Shown: positions 56,596-64,000 of the stretch, one piece after another | Position numbering within the stretch: the stretch's first letter is position 1 | Layout of the letters: each line of letters starts with the position of its first letter | DNA from: Saccharothrix sp. ALI-22-I | GTDB taxonomy: Bacteria; Actinomycetota; Actinomycetes; Mycobacteriales; Pseudonocardiaceae | Assembly (NCBI RefSeq): GCF_001984175.1 | Contig: NZ_MTQP01000058.1 | Coordinates: forward strand, 186,001-250,000 | Length of the DNA stretch: 64,000 bases | Direction of reading: 5' to 3' | Program-made: the position numbers and the translations under genes | Notes under the pieces: generated by a model | The model's database searches: none | What the model was told of the DNA's origin: nothing | Seen by the model: the letters and a program-made list of their open reading frames with translations, nothing else

Positions 56596-56605
56596 TCGGG
56601 TTAAC
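56596..56605. promoter_or_regulatory. Second copy of TCGGGTTAAC
   Basis: This 10-mer is identical to the one next to the TetR start (53483-53492) and lies about 215 bp before the ABC transporter operon. TTGACA occurs at 56657-56662 but without a good -10. Confidence 0.35.
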
Positions 56606-56820
56606 GACGTCGAAACGGAAGTGGTGGAGCCTCGTAACATGGGCTGCTTACGGTCGTTGACACTTGGGATTCCGCGGTGCAGACACGTCCTCGCGCCGCA
56701 CGCTCTCCAGACTTCGGCAACGCTGTCATCTGTTGGGAGAGCTGTCATGATTCCTGGTAAGCCTGTTCACCGTCGGCTGAGCCGACAATCGGACAACCGT
56801 GCCGAACTCCCGGTCGTCGC

Positions 56821-57648
56821 ATGAAAACGGCCGCGATCGAGGTGCGCGGCGCCCGTCGGGTCTACGGTTTCGGGCCCTCGGCCATGGTGGCGCTCGACGA
56901 CGTGGACCTGTCCGTCCAGCCCGGCCGGTTCGTCAGCGTCATCGGCCCCAGCGGGTGCGGCAAGTCCACGTTGCTCCGCCTCGTCGCCGGGCTGGAACCG
57001 GCCGACCGCGGCGAGGTCGGCATCCACGGGGTCAGCCCGGAAGAGGCCTGTGCGGCGAAGATGGTGGGGCTCGTGCCCCAGACACCCGCCCTGCTGCCGT
57101 GGCTGTCGGTGCTGAAGAACGTCACGCTCCCGCAGAAGGTCAACCGGGGCGCGGCCCGTCGGCGCGCCGCCATCGGCGAGGCCGCTGACCGCGTCGCCCC
57201 ACCCGAACCGCCCGACATGGCCGAACTGCTCCGCAAGGCGGGCCTCGCCGAAGCCGCGCACAAGCTGCCCGGCGAGCTTTCCGGCGGTATGCAGCAGCGA
57301 ACGGCCATCGTCCGCGCGTTCGGCTTGCAACCCGAAGTGCTGCTGATGGACGAGCCGTTCTCGGCCCTCGACGAGTTCACCCGCGAGAGCTTGCAGGAGC
57401 AGCTGCTCGACCTCTGGGACGAACTGAAGACGACGGTCCTGTTCGTGACCCACTCGGTCAGCGAAGCCGTCCGGCTCTCCGACGCGATCGTCATCATGGC
57501 CGCGAAACCGGGCCGCATCATCGACGTCGTCAACGTCGACCTGCCCCGGCCGCGAGGGCGAGACCTGCTCAAGACGCCCGAGTTCCACCACCTCGAAGAC
57601 CTGATCCGGGACAAGCTGCGTGGCGCCTGGCACACGCAGGTCGCGTGA
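56821..57648 (+). CDS. ABC transporter ATP-binding protein (SsuB/ThiZ type)
   Basis: This encodes 275 residues. Walker A is GPSGCGKST, the signature [15 protein letters not shown] and Walker [14 protein letters not shown], with FVTHSVSEAV as the switch His. It belongs to the nitrate/sulfonate/taurine/thiamine-precursor importer class. An insertion after the Q-loop (NVTLPQKVNRGAARRRAAIG) is longer than usual. It is the first gene of an operon with a permease, a binding protein and two catabolic enzymes. No clear ribosome binding site precedes ATG 56821. Confidence 0.92.
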   Translation: MKTAAIEVRGARRVYGFGPSAMVALDDVDLSVQPGRFVSVIGPSGCGKSTLLRLVAGLEPADRGEVGIHGVSPEEACAAKMVGLVPQTPALLPWLSVLKNVTLPQKVNRGAARRRAAIGEAADRVAPPEPPDMAELLRKAGLAEAAHKLPGELSGGMQQRTAIVRAFGLQPEVLLMDEPFSALDEFTRESLQEQLLDLWDELKTTVLFVTHSVSEAVRLSDAIVIMAAKPGRIIDVVNVDLPRPRGRDLLKTPEFHHLEDLIRDKLRGAWHTQVA

Positions 57649-57665
57649 AGGGGAGGAGTACCGAC

Positions 57666-58541
57666 ATGACGTCACTCGACGATTACGTCGCGACCTCACC
57701 GGAGACCGAACGCCCGGTCACCGAGGCCACCGAGCCGTCCCGCTACAGCCTGCGCCACCCGAAGTCGCGGATCGGCTTCCTGCACCCGAAGGTGTGGCTG
57801 CCGCTCGTGGTGATGCTGGTGGTGCTCGGCGTGCTGTGGGAGTGGGGCGCCCGGTCGATGCCGTACCTGCTGCCGAAACTCTCCTCGGTCGGCGCGGCAC
57901 TGGCCGACGAACCGGACTACTACCTGCGCAACGCCTGGGTCACGCTCTGGGAAGCGCTCCTCGGGCTCATCCTCGGCTTCGTCGCGGCGTTCTTCCTGGC
58001 CGTGCTGGTCAGTGAGCGGGCGTGGGCCCGGCGGGCGATCATGCCGGTCGCGGTCGTGCTCAACGTGACGCCCCTGGTGGCGATCGCACCCGTGCTCGTG
58101 GTCGCGTTCGGGTTCGGGCCGGAGCCCAAGCTGATCGTCACCGGTCTGATCTGCTTCTTCCCGATCCTGATCAACACCTCGGTCGGGCTGCGCGCGGTGC
58201 CGGCGGAGGTCGTGCAGGTCTACCGCACGCTGAAGGCCTCGCGGCTGGAAATGCTCTGGCGCATCCGCGTGCCCAGTTCGCTGCCGTACCTGTTCGCGGC
58301 CCTGCGCATCGTGTTCCCACTGTCCATAGTGGGCGCCGTGGTCGCCGAACTCTCGGCGCCCGGCGCCGCGGCCGGCCTGGGCACCGCGATCAGCCTGGCC
58401 TCGACCATGAACCGGCTGCCCGTCGTGTTCGCGTCGATCGCGATCCTGGCCCTGATGGGCTCGGTGCTGCTGCTCCTGGTCACGATGGCCGAACGCAGAG
58501 TCCTGCACTGGCACGAGACCACCAAGGGCGCCGCCGGCTAA
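57666..58541 (+). CDS. ABC transporter permease (SsuC/ThiX type)
   Basis: This encodes 291 residues from ATG 57666, with GGGGAGGAG upstream; GTG 57645 would overlap the ATPase stop. About six transmembrane helices are visible (WLPLVVMLVVLGVLWEWG first), with the EAA loop VYRTLKASRLEMLWRIRVP. The periplasmic substrate path of this class carries small organic nutrients. It lies 17 bp after the ATPase gene. Confidence 0.92.
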   Translation: MTSLDDYVATSPETERPVTEATEPSRYSLRHPKSRIGFLHPKVWLPLVVMLVVLGVLWEWGARSMPYLLPKLSSVGAALADEPDYYLRNAWVTLWEALLGLILGFVAAFFLAVLVSERAWARRAIMPVAVVLNVTPLVAIAPVLVVAFGFGPEPKLIVTGLICFFPILINTSVGLRAVPAEVVQVYRTLKASRLEMLWRIRVPSSLPYLFAALRIVFPLSIVGAVVAELSAPGAAAGLGTAISLASTMNRLPVVFASIAILALMGSVLLLLVTMAERRVLHWHETTKGAAG

Positions 58542-58661
58542 CGCCGAGACCAGCTCCTCACACCCCAGGACGGCGTACGAACCGGCCTGGAACCACCGCG
58601 CGCCCACCGCTGACCACTTCCGGTTTTGCGCTGCCCGCTTGCCGAAATCCAGGAGAGATCC

Positions 58662-59753
58662 ATGAAGACACCCCGTTCGCGCGCCATCGCACTGGCCGCG
58701 ACCGCCGTCGCCGCCGCTTCCGCGCTCGTCGGCTGCTCCAGCGAGGACAGCGGCACCCGGGCGGCGGTCGGAACCGCCGTCTCCGCCGAACGCTGCGCCA
58801 AGAACAAGGAAGCCGGGAAGATCACCTTCCTCACCGGCTACTACTACCAGGCGTCGGCGTCCATCCTGGAATTCCTCGCCGCCAAGCGACTCGGCTACTT
58901 CGACGCCCTGTGCCTCGACGTGGACATCAAGCCCGGCACCGGCGACACGGGCCAGAACACCCAGCTCCTCGCCAGCGGCCAGGTGACCATCAGCGCGGTC
59001 AGCGAGCAGGACGTGATCCTGGCCCGGGACAACGGCGTCGACGTCCTCGGTATCTCCGCCTACTCGAACGCCGGGCTGGAGGTGCTGATGACCATGCCCG
59101 ACACCACCGATCTCAAGCAGCTCGACGGCACGACCCTCGGGCACAAGGGCGCCATGCCCATCGGGGTCCAGGCCATGCTGATCAACGCGGGCGTGGACGT
59201 CGGCTCGCTCAAGCAGGTCGTCGTCGGCTACGACCCGTCGATCCTGCCCCGCGGCCAGGTCCAGTCGCTGACCGGCTTCGTCTCCAACGAGCCGCACCTG
59301 CTCGCCGCCTCGGGCCAAGAGGTCAAGGTGTGGCGGCCCTACGACTACGACGTTCCCGGCTCGCTGGCCGGCATGGCGGCGAACCCCGCGTTCGCCGCGA
59401 AGAACCCCACCGCGGTCCAGGACTTCCTGCGGGCCGGTCTGCGCGCCTACGCGCACTGCTCCACCAATGTCGAGGAATGTGTCGGGTACGCCGCCGAGGT
59501 GTCCGAAGGCGGCTACGACAAGGCCCACAACCAGAAGATCTGGCAGACCGAGGTCGCGCTCATCAAGGAGACGGCGTCGCAGGACAGCCCGCTCGGTGCG
59601 ATCGACGCGGACAACGTCACCGCGCTCGCCGAGCTGCTGACCAAGTACTCGACGGTGAAGCCGGCCACCGCCGCCGACGCGAAGTCCTATTTCGACTCCT
59701 CGTTCATCGAAGCCGTCTACGCCTCGAACCAGCTCGTCTGGCCCGCGCCCTGA
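58662..59753 (+). CDS. NMT1/THI5-like ABC substrate-binding lipoprotein
   Basis: This encodes 363 residues from ATG 58662, with AGGAGAG upstream. A lipoprotein signal (VAAASALVGC) precedes an SsuA/NMT1-type periplasmic binding fold: ITFLTGYYYQASASILEFLA and GQVTISAVSEQDVILARDNG. Members bind thiamine pyrimidine precursors, sulfonates or other small cations. With RutA-like and RutB-like enzymes downstream, a pyrimidine-type ligand is a reasonable guess, but the binding residues cannot be assigned by eye. Confidence 0.9.
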   Translation: MKTPRSRAIALAATAVAAASALVGCSSEDSGTRAAVGTAVSAERCAKNKEAGKITFLTGYYYQASASILEFLAAKRLGYFDALCLDVDIKPGTGDTGQNTQLLASGQVTISAVSEQDVILARDNGVDVLGISAYSNAGLEVLMTMPDTTDLKQLDGTTLGHKGAMPIGVQAMLINAGVDVGSLKQVVVGYDPSILPRGQVQSLTGFVSNEPHLLAASGQEVKVWRPYDYDVPGSLAGMAANPAFAAKNPTAVQDFLRAGLRAYAHCSTNVEECVGYAAEVSEGGYDKAHNQKIWQTEVALIKETASQDSPLGAIDADNVTALAELLTKYSTVKPATAADAKSYFDSSFIEAVYASNQLVWPAP

Positions 59754-59788
59754 CCCCGGCACCCACCCCGCGCACGGAAGGCAACACA

Positions 59789-60850
59789 GTGTCACCGAAG
59801 GAATACGGGATCTTCCTGCCCATCGGCAGCGGCGGCTGGATGCTCTCCACGACCGCGCCGCACCCGGAAGCGACCTACGCGTACAACAAGCGGGCCGCGC
59901 TGCACGCCGAAGCCATCGGCCTGGACTTCATCATGTCCATGGCGAAGTGGCGCGGCTTCGGCGGCACCACCGACCACTGGGGCGAGAGCCTGGAGTCGAT
60001 GACGATGATGGCGGCGCTGGCGGAGGCGACCGAGCGGGTGAAGATCTGGGCCACCACGCACGCGAACGTCCACCACCCCGCGATCACCGCCAAGATGTAC
60101 ACCACCCTCCAGCAGATCTCCGGCGGCCGGGCCGGGATGAACATCGTCAACGGCTCGTACGCGGCGGAATTCGAGCAGTTCGGGCTCTGGGACCCGGACC
60201 TGAGCCACGCCGACCGGTACCGGATGACGACCGAGTGGACGCAGGCCGTGACGCGCCTGTGGTCGGAGGACTCGGTGACCCTGAAGGGCGATTTCTTCAC
60301 CCTGGAGAACTGCGAGTCGCGGCCTCACCCGGAATCCCGCCCGACCATCATCAGCGCCGGGCGTTCGGCCGACGCGCGGGAGTTCCAGGCCCTGTACGCC
60401 GACGGCGCGTTCCTCTCGGCAGAAACCCTGGAAGACATGCGGTCCTACTCGCGGGACGTGCACGAGAGAGCGGCGAAGCTGGGCCGCACGGTGAAGACGT
60501 ATTCGATGCTCACCGTGGTGCAGGCCGAGACGGACGCCGAGGCGAAGGAGAACGTCCGCCGGTGGGGTGAGGGCGTCGACCGCGAAGCGCTGGCGGCCAT
60601 GCAGGCGTCGTGGGGAATCCCGGCCACGCAGGCGCGCGCCTGGGCGGAGGGCGCCACCGGGGAGGCGGCGTTCCAGACCCCGTACGTGAGCGGGTGCGCC
60701 GAGACCGTGATCGAGCACATCACGACGATCGTGCGCGAGGCCGAGCTGGACGGGCTGATGCTGATCTTCCCGGAGTACGACCAGGACATGCTGCTCTTCG
60801 GCGAGACCGTGCTGCCCGCGCTCCGGGCGATCGACGAGGCGTCGGCCTGA
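59789..60850 (+). CDS. RutA-like flavin-dependent monooxygenase
   Basis: This encodes 353 residues from GTG 59789, with GGAAGG upstream. It is a bacterial-luciferase-fold enzyme. FIMSMAKWRGFGGTTDHWGE and ISGGRAGMNIVNGSYAAEFE match the RutA pattern of pyrimidine oxygenases, which open the uracil ring to a peroxy/ureidoacrylate product using reduced flavin and oxygen. The closest function could be uracil/thymine cleavage or a related heterocycle. It overlaps the next gene by one base (TGATG). No flavin reductase gene (rutF type) is adjacent. Confidence 0.87.
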   Translation: MSPKEYGIFLPIGSGGWMLSTTAPHPEATYAYNKRAALHAEAIGLDFIMSMAKWRGFGGTTDHWGESLESMTMMAALAEATERVKIWATTHANVHHPAITAKMYTTLQQISGGRAGMNIVNGSYAAEFEQFGLWDPDLSHADRYRMTTEWTQAVTRLWSEDSVTLKGDFFTLENCESRPHPESRPTIISAGRSADAREFQALYADGAFLSAETLEDMRSYSRDVHERAAKLGRTVKTYSMLTVVQAETDAEAKENVRRWGEGVDREALAAMQASWGIPATQARAWAEGATGEAAFQTPYVSGCAETVIEHITTIVREAELDGLMLIFPEYDQDMLLFGETVLPALRAIDEASA

Positions 60851-61509
60851 TGGTGAACCTGCGTGAGCGACGACTGTCGTTCTTGTCCGCACCCGATCGC
60901 CGGCCCGCGCTGCTCGTCGTCGACGTGCAGCGTTCGTTCGGCGACCCCGAGTTCCTGGCTTCCTACGGCCTTGACGAACAGGCCTCGGCGCTGGTCAAGA
61001 GCGCCATCACGGGCGCGGAGCGGCTCGTGGACGCCGCGCGTGCCGCCGGGGTGCCCGTTGTGTGGATCGAACTGGCCAGTGACCCGTCGAGGCCGTGGCG
61101 GTCCAGTGCGTGGTTCCGCGAGGGTGACCTCGACGCGCCGTTCGGTCCGGACGAACCGTGCGTCATCGGAACTCCCGGTGCGCAGTGGTACGGGGTCACC
61201 CCCGCGCAAGGCGAGCAGCGCGTGGCCAAGCGCCACTACAGCGGCTTCCTCGGCACCGATCTCGAAACGCACTTGAGGGCTTCGGGCATCGACTGCGTCG
61301 TGGTGGCCGGCCTGACGACCGAGTGCTGCGTCGCGGCCACCGCGACGGACGCCTTCCAGCTCGGCTGGCCGGTCGTCGTCGCCCCGGACGCGGTGGCGGC
61401 GTACGACACGCGCGTGCACGAGAACGCACTCGAACAGCTCGCGCTCAACGTCGCCGTGCTGTGCACAGTGGACGAGATCACTCGCATGTGGACGGAGGCG
61501 TCGAGGTGA
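60850..61509 (+). CDS. RutB-like isochorismatase-family amidohydrolase
   Basis: This encodes 219 residues. The cysteine-hydrolase triad fits: Asp in LLVVDVQRSFGD, Lys in RVAKRHYSGFLGTDLE and the nucleophilic Cys in GLTTECCVAATATDAF. RutB cleaves ureidoacrylate produced by RutA; the two-gene coupling here suggests the same sequential chemistry on some pyrimidine. Other family members hydrolyse N-carbamoylsarcosine or nicotinamide, so the exact substrate is open. It is the last gene of the importer operon. Confidence 0.87.
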   Translation: MVNLRERRLSFLSAPDRRPALLVVDVQRSFGDPEFLASYGLDEQASALVKSAITGAERLVDAARAAGVPVVWIELASDPSRPWRSSAWFREGDLDAPFGPDEPCVIGTPGAQWYGVTPAQGEQRVAKRHYSGFLGTDLETHLRASGIDCVVVAGLTTECCVAATATDAFQLGWPVVVAPDAVAAYDTRVHENALEQLALNVAVLCTVDEITRMWTEASR

Positions 61510-61894
61510 GCGGAATGCACATCGCGTTCGACTTGTCCTTCACCCCACACCGAAGGCCGGTGGGCGCGCGCCGGTTCCTGGGTGGGATGCGACTTCCCGG
61601 ACGTGCGGATGTTCATGATGGCGAGGTGTGACGGACCGCGGCGTCACCGCACTGCACTTCGAGCGCGCCTGACCGCGTTCAGCCGGCCGCAGGGGTGAGG
61701 CGTCCTTGGCGGACGCCGGCGAAGAACGTGCGGTACGTGCTGGCAGATGGCCCGCTCGCCGCCATGTCGCCGGACAAGCTGGTCGGGCACCTCACCGCGA
61801 CACTGCAAGGCGTCCTGTTCGACTGACCTCGACCGGCCCGCGGGTGCGCCGTGAACGTGGTGGACCGCTGCGGGCAACACCAGGTGTGAGGACG
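61510..61894. other. Intergenic region with a small gene relic
   Basis: Most of the 385 bp is non-coding. The frame from GTG 61728 to TGA 61826 (listed separately) is protein-like. The right end carries the promoter and ribosome binding site of the sigma factor gene. Confidence 0.4.
61728..61826 (+). pseudogene. Possible C-terminal relic of a TetR-type regulator
   Basis: Thirty-two codons read VRYVLADGPLAAMSPDKLVG then HLTATLQGVLFD and stop, a pattern often seen at the end of TetR ligand-binding domains. No upstream domain is present in frame. The match is short. Confidence 0.3.
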
Positions 61895-62491
61895 ATGACC
61901 GATCATGCGGCGGACGGCAGTGAGGCGTCCGACGCCGACGACCGACCGGACCTGTCCGGGCCGCACCCGTCGCGGATTTTCGGGCAGCTGTTCGACCGGC
62001 ACTCCCGGCCGCTGCACCGGTATCTCGCGCGTCGGGTCGGCGACCTGGCCGACGACCTGGTCGGCGAGACGTTCCTGGTCGCCTACCAGACCCGCGCCGG
62101 GTACGACCCGGACCGGGGCACGGCGCGGTCCTGGCTCTACGGCATCGCGACCAACCTGCTGCGCCGACACGTGCGGCAGGAGGTGCGCGGGCTGCACGCG
62201 GCGGCGCGGGCGGGCGGGTCGACCGCCGGACACGAGAACCACGAGAACCGGGTGGCAGACCAGGTCGACGCCTCGGCCCGGGCCCGGCTGCTGGCCGGCG
62301 CGCTGGTCGAGCTGGAGGCCGGTGACAGGGAAGTCCTGCTGCTCACCAGTTGGGCCGGACTGGACTCGAACGAGGTGGCCGAGGCGCTCGGCATCCCGGT
62401 CGGCACGGTCCGCTCCCGGCTGCACCGCGTGCGGCGGCGGCTGCGGGCGTACGCGTCGAACACCGAACACACGAGGAGCGGCGATGAGTGA
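61895..62491 (+). CDS. ECF RNA polymerase sigma factor
   Basis: This encodes 198 residues from ATG 61895, with GAGG five bases upstream; GTG 61886 is possible. Region 2 includes RIFGQLFDRHSRPLHRYLAR and VGETFLVAYQTRAGY; region 4 has GDREVLLLTSWAGLDSNEVA and GIPVGTVRSRLHRVRRRLR. It has no zinc-type anti-sigma gene next to it. Instead the stop overlaps the start of a CU044_5270-family gene by eight bases, the usual arrangement for this ECF group. The regulon is unknown. Confidence 0.93.
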   Translation: MTDHAADGSEASDADDRPDLSGPHPSRIFGQLFDRHSRPLHRYLARRVGDLADDLVGETFLVAYQTRAGYDPDRGTARSWLYGIATNLLRRHVRQEVRGLHAAARAGGSTAGHENHENRVADQVDASARARLLAGALVELEAGDREVLLLTSWAGLDSNEVAEALGIPVGTVRSRLHRVRRRLRAYASNTEHTRSGDE

Positions 62492-63596
62492 CGACAACAT
62501 CCGCCGTGTCTGGACCGAGGACGAGCTGGACGCCGCGTTGGAGGTCCTGAACGCCGACGTCCGCACGGACGAGCAGGTGCTCTCACGGGCCAGGGCGGCA
62601 CTGATGATCACCACCGAATCGGGGGAGAACGAAGTGACCACGACCGAGGAACGCACGACCGCGGAACCCGCGATCGGTGAACGCCGACCGCGCCGGTCCG
62701 GGCGGCGTTGGCTGGCCACGGCGGCGGGCGTCGGCGTGCTGGTGGCCGGTGCGCTGATCGCGCAGACCGTCTCGTTCGGCGGCAGGGCGCCCGCGACCGC
62801 CGAGGCGGTGCAGACGCTGGACCGGGCGGCGGCGCAGACGATCGGCGCGGTGGACGAGCCGGTCGGCCCCGGCCAGTACCGCTACATCGCCATGCGCACC
62901 TGGGGGTTGGAGACCCACGACATGGGGGACAAGGTGTTCGCCAACCTCGCGGAGAACCTGATCGAGACGTGGGTCCCGGCGAACGAGCAGGACGAGTGGA
63001 TGTTGCGCCGCGACACCACCGACAACAACCAGTGGGTGATCGGCACGGAGGAGGAGGCGAAAGCGGCCGGCGCGGAGGCCGGGTTCGCTTCGGTCGAGGG
63101 GGAGTGGCGCGCGAAGTGCGGCGACTTCCACTCGGACGTGAAGTGCCAGACCGAGGGCAACTGGCAGAACCCGACCGCCGCCTGGCAGGCGAGCCTGCCG
63201 ACCGACCCGGACGCCCTGTTCGAGCGGCTGAACGCCGACGCGCCGGACAACGACCGGGGTGGCCTCGAACTGCTGGTCTACGCCGCCGACGCGTTGTGCA
63301 GCAGCCTGATCACCAAGGACGTGCGGGCGAACATCTACAAAGCGTTGGAGAAGATCCCCGGGCTCCAGGTGACCGAGAAGCAGGCCAACCTGGGCGGCCG
63401 GATCGGCATCGCGTTGGGCGTCGATGACGGCGACGTGCGCCAGGACATCATCATCGACCCGGCGACCGGCCAGTTCATCGGCCAACGCCAGGTCACGACC
63501 GACGACGTGAACGGCTTCAAGGCCGGGACCGTCACGTCGCTCAGCTCGGTGACCACGCATGTCGTGGACGCCATGGGGGTCAAGCCCACCGGCTGA
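62484..63596 (+). CDS. CU044_5270-family membrane protein, ECF partner
   Basis: This encodes 370 residues from ATG 62484, with GAGGAG upstream. A cytoplasmic acidic N-terminus (IRRVWTEDELDAALEVL) is followed by one membrane segment (WLATAAGVGVLVAGALIAQ) and a large extracellular domain with YRYIAMRTWGLETHDMG and a C-terminal beta-rich part. This family is regularly encoded after ECF sigma factors and may act as a membrane-bound anti-sigma factor or sensor, which is inference. A strong terminator follows. Confidence 0.85.
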   Translation: MSDDNIRRVWTEDELDAALEVLNADVRTDEQVLSRARAALMITTESGENEVTTTEERTTAEPAIGERRPRRSGRRWLATAAGVGVLVAGALIAQTVSFGGRAPATAEAVQTLDRAAAQTIGAVDEPVGPGQYRYIAMRTWGLETHDMGDKVFANLAENLIETWVPANEQDEWMLRRDTTDNNQWVIGTEEEAKAAGAEAGFASVEGEWRAKCGDFHSDVKCQTEGNWQNPTAAWQASLPTDPDALFERLNADAPDNDRGGLELLVYAADALCSSLITKDVRANIYKALEKIPGLQVTEKQANLGGRIGIALGVDDGDVRQDIIIDPATGQFIGQRQVTTDDVNGFKAGTVTSLSSVTTHVVDAMGVKPTG

Positions 63597-63620
63597 TCGG
63601 GGAGCCAGGCGGTGCGGAGG

Positions 63621-63648
63621 GGCCCGTGCGCTTCGGGGCGCACGGGCC
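63621..63648 (+). terminator. Hairpin terminator after the sigma factor operon
   Basis: A perfect 11-bp stem (GGCCCGTGCGC / GCGCACGGGCC) with a TTCGGG loop is followed by TTTG, 24 bp after the stop at 63596. Confidence 0.9.
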
Positions 63649-63725
63649 TTTGCCGTGCTCGTGGCACGGAAGATCAGCTTATTTTCGGGATTATCTTTGT
63701 TGTGTTTCGGAGCGTCCAAGGCCCC

Positions 63726-64000
63726 TCAGGAGCGTGGGCGGGCGGTGCTCGCGCGGACCACCAGTTCGGTGGCCAGGACCAGGCGTTGTTGGGCGGGCGG
63801 TTCGCCGTTCGCGATGGCCACCACGATGTCGGTGGCGGCGGCGGCCATGTCGCGCAACGGCTGGCGGACCGTGGTCAGGGCCGGGATGGCCCACTGGGCG
63901 GGCGGCAGGTCGTCGAAACCGACCACGCTCAGATCGGCCGGGATGCGCAGCCCCGCCTCGTGCGCGGCCTGGTAGACGCCCAGCGCCATCGAGTCGTTGA
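63726..64000 (-). CDS. LacI-family transcriptional regulator (3' part only)
   Basis: The frame is open to the right edge of the window, so the DNA-binding domain lies outside. The visible 91 residues are the end of the sugar-binding domain: NDSMALGVYQAAHEAGLRIP, then DLSVVGFDDLPPAQW and LTTVRQPLRDMA, ending in RLVLATELVVRAST. These are standard LacI/PurR C-terminal motifs. The ligand cannot be inferred without the neighbouring sugar genes. Confidence 0.9.
   Translation of the reverse strand, partial: NDSMALGVYQAAHEAGLRIPADLSVVGFDDLPPAQWAIPALTTVRQPLRDMAAAATDIVVAIANGEPPAQQRLVLATELVVRASTARPRS

Overview
The window is very GC-rich, with long GC3-biased genes, many GTG starts and frequent ATGA or GTGA overlaps. 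Several features point to a filamentous actinomycete of the Pseudonocardiaceae type (Saccharothrix, Lentzea, Actinosynnema or a relative): a mycothiol-dependent formaldehyde dehydrogenase, a secreted Mycobacterium-type chorismate mutase, WXG100/PPE-type secretion genes, an EF-G-binding FBP protein and CU044_5270-type ECF partners. This placement is an inference from gene content; there is no rRNA, tRNA, CRISPR array or intact transposon in the window.

Region 1 (1-6.1 kb) is a minus-strand operon of a YbaB-like protein, a WXG100-like protein and a giant polymorphic toxin that runs off the left edge. The toxin carries an ADP-ribosyltransferase domain, a papain-fold domain and the start of a RelA/SpoT-like domain. 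Region 2 (6.2-19 kb) is mostly housekeeping and regulatory: a glycosyltransferase, an NB-ARC/TPR protein, a conserved hypothetical, a SWIM-SNF2 helicase, a PP2C phosphatase, an FBP protein, a TetR regulator, a secreted carbonic anhydrase, a secreted chorismate mutase and small ORFs. Region 3 (19-30 kb) is accessory and partly decayed. It holds a PPE/Ag85-type remnant, a NACHT gene with an internal deletion, an intact membrane STAND ATPase with an extracellular repeat domain, a broken S41 protease, a CBM2 surface protein, an NLP-type cytolysin and an SGNH lipoprotein.

Region 4 (29.6-53.5 kb) is one large, coherent catabolic locus for choline and glycine betaine. ProXWV-type genes import the substrate. 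BetA and BetB oxidise choline to betaine. A three-component Rieske system removes the first methyl group, dimethylglycine oxidase removes the second, and heterotetrameric sarcosine oxidase (SoxBDAG) removes the third. The C1 units go to formate by two routes. Free formaldehyde goes through MscR and an MBL hydrolase. Methylene-THF goes through an MTD1-like dehydrogenase, an FchA-type cyclohydrolase and PurU. Two paralogous IclR regulators sit inside the locus, and a repeated motif with core TGTTGCG lies upstream of most of its transcription units.

Region 5 (53.5-64 kb) holds a TetR gene next to an internally deleted glycosyltransferase, a lipid- or membrane-anchored hypothetical, a deleted small gene, an NMT1/ThiY-type ABC importer in line with RutA-like and RutB-like pyrimidine-ring enzymes, an ECF sigma factor with its CU044_5270 partner, and the 3' part of a LacI regulator cut by the right edge. 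At least six genes in the window carry deletions, frameshifts or nonsense changes. This is either real decay or local misassembly.
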